Assembly: GCA_905371275.1 (NCBI GenBank)
Contig: CAJPLH010000069.1
Location: 1-9,479 of the forward strand
DNA from: Prevotellaceae bacterium
GTDB lineage: Bacteria; Bacteroidota; Bacteroidia; Bacteroidales; Bacteroidaceae
DNA length: 9,479 nucleotides
Direction of reading: 5' to 3'
Positions 1-5,924 of this stretch are shown here, one piece after another. The translations under genes and the position numbers were made by a program. Each line of letters begins with the position of its first letter. Position 1 is the first letter of the stretch. The notes beneath the pieces were generated by a model. That model did no database searches and was not told the origin of the DNA. It worked only from the letters and a program-made list of their open reading frames with translations.

Positions 1-3000
1 ATTTTACCCTCACTAAGTTGCCTGCTGGCACTCGCGCTGTCACCATTAGCTACATCGGCATGAAGAGCATCAAGACCTCTGTGTCCAGCACGATGAACGT
101 GACCATGGAGTGGGACAATGCTAACCTCGATGAAGTGATGGTGGTGGCTTATGGTACTGCCAAGAAATCGAGCTTCACTGGTTCGGCAGCCACCATCAAA
201 GCCGAAGACATCAACAAGCTCCAGGTGTCAAACCCTGTGGAAGGCTTGAAAGGTCGCGTGGCTGGTGTGCAAATCTACAGCACTTCTGGAAGCCCCGATG
301 GCGGTAGCCCTTCTATCCGTATCCGTGGTATCTCCTCCATCAACGCAGGTAATGCACCACTCATCGTAGTGGACGGTGCACCCTATGCAGGCGATTTGGC
401 ATCGATCAACCAACAAGACATCGAAACCTTCTCCGTGCTCAAAGATGCGGCTTCGGCTGCCCTCTATGGTGCACGTGGTGCCAATGGTGTCATCCTCATC
501 ACCACCAAACGCACACGCAGCAATCAGGGTGCACGCGTCACCTTCGACAGCAAGTGGGGTGTGAACCAAGTGGCGCAACAACGCTACGAAACGGTGCGCG
601 ATGCTGCCACCTACTATGAGGCTTACCACAGAGCACTCCGCAACGAGTACTACTATGCTAATCTCAACGAAAAAGGCAACTTCAAACTAGGTGATGAGGC
701 TAAGGCTTATAACTTTGCCAATAGGGCGCTAGAAAAACGTTTGGGGTATATTACTTATAAGGTGCCAGAAAAAGAAAATCTCGTTCTGGAGAATGGCAGG
801 CTCAACCCTCATGCCACGCTAGGCAATGTAGTGAAAGGCGTTGACGAAAATGGCAAACCATTTAACTATCTAATCACCCCTGATGATTGGTACGCTTTGG
901 CTTATCGTCCTTCATTGCGTCAAGAGTATAACCTCACCGTAGCCAAAGGCAACGACAATAGCAACATCTATTTCTCCATGGGCTATTTGGACAATGTCGG
1001 TGTGATGGACAACACAGACTTCAAGCGCATCACTTCTCGTTTGAAGGCGGATTGGGCAGCGAAGGATTGGCTCAATTTCAACACCAATATCACCTACACC
1101 AACACACAAAGTCACAATGTGCGTGGTGAAGGAGATGCGCATAATAGTGGCTCTATCTTTGGATTGGTCAACAATATCGCTCCCATCTACCCAGCCTTTC
1201 TTCGTGATGAAAAGGGCAATATCTTAGTGGACAAGATGGGCTTCACCCGCTACGACTATGGTAAGCAGAAATATCTTCCCATGGATCGTGCTTTCCTGCC
1301 TATTGCCAACCCCATCTCCGACAACAAACTCAACTATTCCGGCGACCAGGGACATAACCTCAACGCTAACGTAGGTGCTGATGTGATTCTCGGCAAAGGA
1401 TTCAAGTTTGTCACCAACTATTCTTTCAACCTGTTGGCGAGTCGTGGAGAAGGTACATCCAACCCCTACTATGGTCAGTCAGCAGAGTCTAGCAAGGGAA
1501 ATGTGTCTGTGGCAAGTTCCACCAGCATCATCCAAAACTTCCAACAGCTGCTCACCTACAACCGCACTTTTGCAGGTATCCACAATGTAGAAGCACTCGT
1601 GGGTCACGAATACTATCGCAACAAGTCTTATGACCTGTCAGGCTCTAACACTAACCTTGTGGACCACCTCAACCATGAGTTGAGTGGAGGTATCCAAAGC
1701 GGTACACCCTCTTCAAGTTCTGGCATATACAACACTGAAGGATGGTTTGCACGTGCCAACTATAGCCTCTTCGATCGCTATTTCGCTTCGGCTTCGTTCC
1801 GTCGCGACGCTTCGTCTCGCTTCCATCCCGACCACCGCTGGGGTAACTTCTGGAGCCTCTCTGGTGCTTGGCTCATCTCTAAGGAAAGTTTCTTCAATGT
1901 ATCTTGGGTAGACGAACTCAAATTGAAAGTATCCTATGGTGAACAAGGTAATGACGGCATCGGTAACTATCGCTACACTAACACCTATGCTTTCAAAAAC
2001 AGCAATGGTAGCTTGGCACTTACGCCTAGCAGTTTGGGTAATAAGGACATTTCTTGGGAAAAGAGTGGTAACTTCAACGTGGGTGTTGAATTCTCTCTCT
2101 TCAAAGGTCGCTTGAGTGGTCAAGTCGAAGTGTTCGACCGCAGCACACACGACATGCTCTCTACCTATAGCCTCCCTCGTTCTTATGGCCTCACCAGTTA
2201 TTATGCCAACTTGGGCAGCATGAGCAACCGCGGTGTGGAAGTGGAACTCAATGCGGAACTCGTGCGCACGAGCAAATTCTCTTGGAGTGTAGGCGTCAAC
2301 GCTACTCACTATAAGAATAAAATTACCAATATCCCCGACCAAAAGAAGCTCAAAGCCTATGAAGGTCACAACGGATATGAAAGTGGTAACTTCTTCTATG
2401 GCGAAGGCTTGCCCATGTGGACACGCTATTTGTACCGCTCTGGCGGCATAGACCCTAACACGGGTGAAATGACCTACTACACCTATGCTCCACGCTACGA
2501 CCTCTCTGAGCCCGTCTATGTACAAGATGCCAATGGAAAAGATGTGGTAGATGCCAACGGAAAGAAAGTACAGCAGCTCGACCGCTGGGGAGAACCAGTC
2601 TATAAACCGCTCGAGAAGACGGAAATCGACGCCAACGGCAAGGAAACGAAAGTTCCTGTGGCTGTGGATCGTTTGACCAAAACTACTGAAAAGTCAAAGG
2701 CTACCTACTTCCTTGGTAAGAGTTCCCATCCTGACCTCTATGGTGGTTTCAACACACGTCTCAGTTATGCTGGTTTTGACCTCGGACTCGACTTTAGCTT
2801 CCAACTCGGTGGTTACGTACTTGATGATGACTATGCTAGCTTGATGATGGGATTTGTCGATAAATTGGGTGGCTCTAATATTCACAAGGATGCTTTGACC
2901 AAATCTTGGACTCCAACTAACCGTCAAGCACAGTATCCTCGTTTGCAATCAGGTGTTGCATTAGAAACAAATGTCACATCCAATGTTGATAGCTACTACA

Positions 3001-3239
3001 TTACAGCTTCTTACTTGAGCTTGAACAACATCAACTTTGGCTACACCTTGCCAAAAGAGGTGCTCTATCGCTTCACTAAGGGACAAGTGCAAAACCTCCG
3101 CCTCTATGTTGCTGCCGACAATGTTTACTACTGGTCAGCACGCAAGGGTCTCGATCCACGTCAGTCTCTAACTGGTTCAGGCAAGGAAAGTTATTCACCA
3201 GTGCGTACCATCTCTGGTGGTCTCACACTTACGTTCTAG
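1..3239 (+). CDS. SusC/RagA-family TonB-linked outer membrane transporter, 5'-truncated
   Basis: This is the outer-membrane barrel of a SusCD-type nutrient importer, which moves a glycan or peptide captured by its SusD partner into the periplasm using TonB energy. The frame is open to the left edge (first whole codon at base 3), so signal peptide and most of the carboxypeptidase-D-like domain are outside the window; its end is visible as FTLTKLPAGT...ISYIGMKS. A TonB-box/plug boundary (DEVMVVAYGT, bases 129-158) follows, then the plug with RIRGISSINAGN (from base 318), VVDGAP, and the SusC/RagA signature LYGARGANGVILITTK (462-509). The rest is a beta-barrel rich in alternating aromatic strands, ending GGLTLTF with the C-terminal Phe expected of outer-membrane barrels. 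About 1,078 residues are visible; full SusC proteins are usually 1,000-1,150, so roughly 80-100 are missing. The TTG at base 18 is not a credible start. The substrate cannot be deduced. Confidence 0.96.
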   Translation, partial: FTLTKLPAGTRAVTISYIGMKSIKTSVSSTMNVTMEWDNANLDEVMVVAYGTAKKSSFTGSAATIKAEDINKLQVSNPVEGLKGRVAGVQIYSTSGSPDGGSPSIRIRGISSINAGNAPLIVVDGAPYAGDLASINQQDIETFSVLKDAASAALYGARGANGVILITTKRTRSNQGARVTFDSKWGVNQVAQQRYETVRDAATYYEAYHRALRNEYYYANLNEKGNFKLGDEAKAYNFANRALEKRLGYITYKVPEKENLVLENGRLNPHATLGNVVKGVDENGKPFNYLITPDDWYALAYRPSLRQEYNLTVAKGNDNSNIYFSMGYLDNVGVMDNTDFKRITSRLKADWAAKDWLNFNTNITYTNTQSHNVRGEGDAHNSGSIFGLVNNIAPIYPAFLRDEKGNILVDKMGFTRYDYGKQKYLPMDRAFLPIANPISDNKLNYSGDQGHNLNANVGADVILGKGFKFVTNYSFNLLASRGEGTSNPYYGQSAESSKGNVSVASSTSIIQNFQQLLTYNRTFAGIHNVEALVGHEYYRNKSYDLSGSNTNLVDHLNHELSGGIQSGTPSSSSGIYNTEGWFARANYSLFDRYFASASFRRDASSRFHPDHRWGNFWSLSGAWLISKESFFNVSWVDELKLKVSYGEQGNDGIGNYRYTNTYAFKNSNGSLALTPSSLGNKDISWEKSGNFNVGVEFSLFKGRLSGQVEVFDRSTHDMLSTYSLPRSYGLTSYYANLGSMSNRGVEVELNAELVRTSKFSWSVGVNATHYKNKITNIPDQKKLKAYEGHNGYESGNFFYGEGLPMWTRYLYRSGGIDPNTGEMTYYTYAPRYDLSEPVYVQDANGKDVVDANGKKVQQLDRWGEPVYKPLEKTEIDANGKETKVPVAVDRLTKTTEKSKATYFLGKSSHPDLYGGFNTRLSYAGFDLGLDFSFQLGGYVLDDDYASLMMGFVDKLGGSNIHKDALTKSWTPTNRQAQYPRLQSGVALETNVTSNVDSYYITASYLSLNNINFGYTLPKEVLYRFTKGQVQNLRLYVAADNVYYWSARKGLDPRQSLTGSGKESYSPVRTISGGLTLTF

Positions 3240-3245
3240 TATCAA

Positions 3246-3371
3246 TTAGAAATTAGATGTTAGATGTTAGACGTTAGATATTAGACGTTAGACGTTAGAC
3301 ATTAGACGTTAGATATTAGACATTAGACGTTAGATGTTAGATGTTAGACATTAGACGTTGGATGTTAGACA
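3246..3371. repeat. Tandem array of 18 heptamers, consensus TTAGAYR
   Basis: Eighteen uninterrupted 7-base units begin seven bases after the SusC stop codon. The first five bases are TTAGA in 17 units; one unit (3358-3364) reads TTGGA. By my hand count the last two bases are CG in six units, TG in five, CA in four, TA in two and AA in the first. The period is not a multiple of three and every unit carries TAG, so no frame can stay open through the array. It lies inside the presumed susCD transcript. Its function is unknown to me; it could be a neutral short tandem repeat, an RNA-structure element or a protein-binding array. Confidence 0.97.
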
Positions 3372-3468
3372 ATTCTAGTTTGATGTTTAATATAAGATGT
3401 CTGAGACCTAGTGTTAGATGTTGAACGTCATAGATAAAACAACAGATAATAGACCATTGCCGCAAGGC
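3372..3468. repeat. AT-rich spacer with decayed heptamer copies
   Basis: This stretch between the direct array and the inverted copies has no open reading frame of note. It contains one intact unit (TTAGATG, 3414-3420) directly followed by a degraded one (TTGAACG, 3421-3427) and fragments such as AATAGAC near 3448-3454. It looks like an older, eroded part of the same array, though by-eye matching to a degenerate seven-base unit is permissive. Confidence 0.5.
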
Positions 3469-3503
3469 TCTAACGTCTAACGTCTAAATTCTAACGTCTA
3501 ACT
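3469..3503. repeat. Five inverted heptamer copies before susD
   Basis: Five contiguous units (TCTAACG, TCTAACG, TCTAAAT, TCTAACG, TCTAACT) are the reverse complement of the upstream array. Bases 3469-3487 are a perfect 19-base reverse complement of 3281-3299 (TTAGACGTTAGACGTTAGA). In a susCD transcript this could fold into a long-range stem ending about 20 bases before the SusD start codon. The array has many near-equivalent partners, so several pairing registers are possible. The complement is seen directly; any role in controlling susD is inference. Confidence 0.9.
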
Positions 3504-3523
3504 TATAATAAAGCATTTTCACA

Positions 3524-5197
3524 ATGAAATCTCCATATCTCCACTTTTTGAAGCAAAGCACGGCTGCCGTGCGCGCTGCGCTTCGCAATGTGCGTCACCA
3601 AGTGCCAACATTGGCACTCGCTGGTGTGGCATCACTCACGCTTTTCACGTCATGCCTAGAAGATGCAGTACCCACAACAGGTTATACCCAAGAACAACTC
3701 AACACAAGCCCCAAGGCTAAAGAAGGAGCTTTCTGGGCGATTCCTTCACGTATCTCTCAACCCACTGGTGATCACTGGGAGTTTGGCTGGGGAAGCACGA
3801 TGCACGCCCGTGACGTGATGACTGGTGACTTGACAAATCCTTTCCTCAGTTTTGATCACTTTTCATCTTTTGCACAATGCATAGGTTTAGATAAGGATCG
3901 CCCCCGAACTGACTTTATGTACATGGCATATTATAGAGTGATTTTGGCGGCTAACATCTGCATCAAAGGTTATACCTCCGGTGCTGGTCAACTCGCTGAA
4001 CAAGAAAAGGGATTCCTCGGTTCGGCTTATGCCCTACGCGCGCTCTCCTATCTCGATCTCGCCGGTATGTATGAATTCTTGCCCAATGAGTTTTTCCAAG
4101 ATGGACGCAATGCCGAAGGCAATGTGGTGACGAACCTCACTGTGCCCATCGTTACAGAAAATTTGTCTCAACAGCAATCATACAACAATAAGCGTGCTAC
4201 GCACAAGGAAATATTTGACTTCATCCTTTCTGACCTCGACAAGGCAGAAGCAAATATCACTTCTTTGAACACAGCGAGTAAAGATGTGCCTCACCTCGAT
4301 GTGGTTTACGGTCTCAAAGCACGTCTCTATTTATGGGATGGTCAATACGACAAAGCTGAAGAATTTGCTCGCAAAGCCATTACGGAACACAAAGGTACAC
4401 CACTCACAAAAGAAGAATGGTTAGATCCTGTATCTGGCTTCAACTCTCCCAATGTGGGTAGCTGGATGCTTTCGGCTTCTGTCAACAAGGAAACACTCTC
4501 AGATGGCTACAACCTCTCTAATTGGTCAGGCTGGATGGCTTCCGAAACTCAATTTAGCTATGCAGGTTTGGGCGGAGTATATGCTCAAGTGGACCGCGCT
4601 CTCTATGACAAGATTGCCAACACCGATTTCCGTAAGCTCTCCTTCAAAGCACCTAAGGGACATGCTCTTGAAGGAAAAACACCTTATATCAATGAAGAAA
4701 TCGGTGCTACACTTCCTGAATATACCAATGTTAAATTCCGTGCTGGACAAGGTAATGTGGGTGAATACTCTATTGGTGCAGCTTGTAGCTACCCCTTGAT
4801 GCGTGTGGAAGAGATGTATTTCATCGAAGCCGAAGCAGCTGCACACACCAACGCTGCCAAGGGTGTTGAATTGCTCAACACGTTCATGAAGACTTATCGT
4901 GACGCCAACTACAACTGCACACTCAGCAACAGCGACGATGTGGTGAAAGAAGTGGTGCTCCAAAAGCGCATCGAACTTTGGGGTGAAGGTCGCTCTTTCT
5001 TTGACATCAAGCGTTTGAACCTGTCTGTCACTCGTGCTTATGATGGTACTAACGTCCCAGAAGAAGTACAGTACAACACGAAGGGTCGTCCAGCTTGGAT
5101 GAACCTAGTGCTTCCCAAGTTTGAAGGTGTCTTCAACACTGCCGTAACGGATTACAACAACCCTGACCCCTCAGGTAAGTACACTCCTGTGAAATAG
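3524..5197 (+). CDS. SusD/RagB-family outer membrane lipoprotein
   Basis: This is the surface lipoprotein partner of the SusC-type transporter upstream, expected to cap the barrel and bind the incoming nutrient. The N-terminus has a lipoprotein signal: a long basic n-region, a hydrophobic stretch (about residues 27-41) and lipobox LFTSC with Cys44 as the acylated residue. The family helical fold is seen in the TPR-like segments GFLGSAYALRALSYLDLAGMYEF (split here as residues 163-172 and 173-185), DVVYGLKARLYLWDGQYDKA (259-278), and the C-terminal YPLMRVEEMYFIEAEAAAH (423-441) with KRIELWGEGRSFFDIKRLN (481-499). At 557 residues it has the usual family length. The ATG is the only methionine before the lipobox; no Shine-Dalgarno is visible, as is common in the phylum. 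The gap of 284 bases to susC is atypical. The ligand is unknown, and no SusE/F-like or hydrolase gene follows. Confidence 0.96.
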   Translation: MKSPYLHFLKQSTAAVRAALRNVRHQVPTLALAGVASLTLFTSCLEDAVPTTGYTQEQLNTSPKAKEGAFWAIPSRISQPTGDHWEFGWGSTMHARDVMTGDLTNPFLSFDHFSSFAQCIGLDKDRPRTDFMYMAYYRVILAANICIKGYTSGAGQLAEQEKGFLGSAYALRALSYLDLAGMYEFLPNEFFQDGRNAEGNVVTNLTVPIVTENLSQQQSYNNKRATHKEIFDFILSDLDKAEANITSLNTASKDVPHLDVVYGLKARLYLWDGQYDKAEEFARKAITEHKGTPLTKEEWLDPVSGFNSPNVGSWMLSASVNKETLSDGYNLSNWSGWMASETQFSYAGLGGVYAQVDRALYDKIANTDFRKLSFKAPKGHALEGKTPYINEEIGATLPEYTNVKFRAGQGNVGEYSIGAACSYPLMRVEEMYFIEAEAAAHTNAAKGVELLNTFMKTYRDANYNCTLSNSDDVVKEVVLQKRIELWGEGRSFFDIKRLNLSVTRAYDGTNVPEEVQYNTKGRPAWMNLVLPKFEGVFNTAVTDYNNPDPSGKYTPVK

Positions 5198-5205
5198 CAT
5201 TTTTC

Positions 5206-5240
5206 ATCTCCCCTAGTCTACGCGATTAGGGGAGATTTTT
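5206..5240 (+). terminator. Intrinsic terminator of the susCD unit
   Basis: A perfect 10-base inverted repeat (ATCTCCCCTA at 5206-5215, TAGGGGAGAT at 5227-5236) with an 11-base loop is followed by TTTTCTT. It starts nine bases after the SusD stop codon. The GC-rich stem and T-tract on this strand are what a rho-independent terminator needs, and it marks the end of the transporter transcript. Confidence 0.88.
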
Positions 5241-5282
5241 CTTGTCATAAACCATACCATCGGAGTTTTCCCCATAGATAAA

Positions 5283-5319
5283 ACCTCAATTGGTTCAGAA
5301 ACTAATGACCGATTGGGGT
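5283..5319. repeat. Imperfect inverted repeat between convergent transcripts
   Basis: ACCTCAATTGGT (5283-5294) can pair with ACCGATTGGGGT (5308-5319) over 12 positions around a 13-base loop. In plus-strand RNA it includes two G-U wobbles; in minus-strand RNA those two positions become A-C mismatches. On the minus strand it runs into TTTTAT, so it could act as a weak back-up terminator. Its role is uncertain. Confidence 0.4.
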
Positions 5320-5320
5320 A

Positions 5321-5366
5321 AAAAGAAAACAGGATGAAACGCACAAATCGTAGTTTCATCCTGTTT
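5321..5366 (-). terminator. Strong terminator for the minus-strand genes, possibly bidirectional
   Basis: A perfect 14-base inverted repeat (AAACAGGATGAAAC at 5327-5340 and its complement at 5353-5366) encloses a 12-base loop. Read on the minus strand, the stem ends in GTTTTCTTTTTACC, a good T-tract about 70 bases past the stop codon of the membrane-protein gene. On the plus strand it is followed by GTGTTTCTC, a weaker tract, so it may also stop read-through from susD. Confidence 0.8.
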
Positions 5367-5435
5367 GTGTTTCTCTAGAATCCTCTAAAAAAGAAAAGCA
5401 ATCAATGCCGAATAATCACAGAGGTGTGCTTGGCC

Positions 5436-5831
5436 TTAGAGTAACAACCACCCCATTATAGCACAGCAGACGCCCATCAGAATACTTGTCCAGCGGTGCA
5501 CTTGCATACCAATGAGTGAGAGTAGGAAAAAGACGAACAGTACAATTCCCAACCACCAAGTTTGATAACCCTGCGTCCATATCACAAAGACGGAGAACGC
5601 AATAGCGCAAAGGAAAAAACAGAAACTTCTCCAATTCCAACGACCATTGACGAGTATCCACGGGAGCTGTCGCAAAACTACGCAACCTAGCACGGGAACT
5701 GTGCCGAGTAACATAGACGACAGAACTGGGGCATCGTCATTTAAGTACCAATTTGCCACAAGTAAATGGGCGGTGGCAAAAAGAAAAAGAATATCGTTGG
5801 GAGCTTTCTTGCGTGAACTATACTTCGACAT
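5436..5831 (-). CDS. Small multi-pass inner membrane protein, unknown function
   Basis: I do not recognise the family. The 131-residue product begins with a short basic, presumably cytoplasmic head (MSKYSSRKKAPND) followed by about four or five hydrophobic segments: near residues 14-30, 36-56, 69-86, 92-111 and 114-131. It ends in the membrane at LLL, with no soluble domain. Tryptophans cluster at segment edges (W28, W58, W65, W67, W92, W93, W128), as in interface-anchored helices. There is no signal peptide or catalytic motif. The ATG at 5831 is preferred over an in-frame TTG two codons upstream. It lies 75 bases after the DUF4301 gene on the same strand and before a strong terminator, so co-transcription is possible. 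The hydrophobic pattern and clean stop before a terminator argue that it is real. Confidence 0.75.
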   Translation of the reverse strand: MSKYSSRKKAPNDILFLFATAHLLVANWYLNDDAPVLSSMLLGTVPVLGCVVLRQLPWILVNGRWNWRSFCFFLCAIAFSVFVIWTQGYQTWWLGIVLFVFFLLSLIGMQVHRWTSILMGVCCAIMGWLLL

Positions 5832-5846
5832 ATTCAATGAAGAACA

Positions 5847-5854
5847 GAAATCTA
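5847..5854 (-). promoter_or_regulatory. Weak candidate -7 element for the membrane-protein gene
   Basis: On the minus strand the sequence reads TAGATTTC, seven of eight fixed or free positions matching the Bacteroidota -7 consensus TAnnTTTG. It sits 15 bases before the ATG, giving a very short leader, and no convincing -33 TTTG lies at the usual spacing. It may be a chance match in AT-rich DNA. Confidence 0.2.
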
Positions 5855-5896
5855 CGTTGGCTAATTGGCGTAGTCAGAAAGTGAGGAGAAGAGTCG

Positions 5897-5924
5897 CCAC
5901 AGCATCCTAGAGTTGATGCTGTGG
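5897..5924 (-). other. Hairpin spanning the stop codon of the DUF4301 gene
   Basis: CCACAGCATC (5897-5906) and GATGCTGTGG (5915-5924) form a perfect 10-base stem with an 8-base loop. On the minus strand the TAG stop codon of the upstream gene lies inside the loop and one arm encodes the last residues. A pyrimidine-rich but not T-only tract (CGACTCTTCTCCTCAC) follows. It could be a weak terminator or an mRNA 3'-end stabiliser. Confidence 0.55.

Noticed and set aside
1..22. Left edge resembles the T3 primer (CCCTCACTAA), suggesting vector sequence
   Set aside because: The bases read in frame as FTLTKLPAGT, the expected end of a carboxypeptidase-D-like domain, and join smoothly to the SusC plug. 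The match is chance.
1713..2525. 270-codon open frame antisense to the SusC gene
   Set aside because: It lies entirely inside a well-supported SusC barrel, has no recognisable motifs, and its length follows from the codon bias of the sense gene.
3246..3503. Heptamer region as a CRISPR array or telomere-like/origin iteron array
   Set aside because: Units are 7 bases with no unique spacers, so it is not CRISPR. No replication initiator gene, DnaA boxes or plasmid genes are nearby to support iterons.
3246..3503. Inverted arms as the ends of an insertion sequence or MITE
   Set aside because: There are no target-site duplications or distinct termini that I can see; the arms are low-complexity heptamer arrays of unequal length and offset.
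5416..5685. 89-codon minus-strand frame overlapping the small membrane protein
   Set aside because: It is a shifted-frame shadow; the 5436-5831 frame has coherent transmembrane segments and a stop that fits the terminator.
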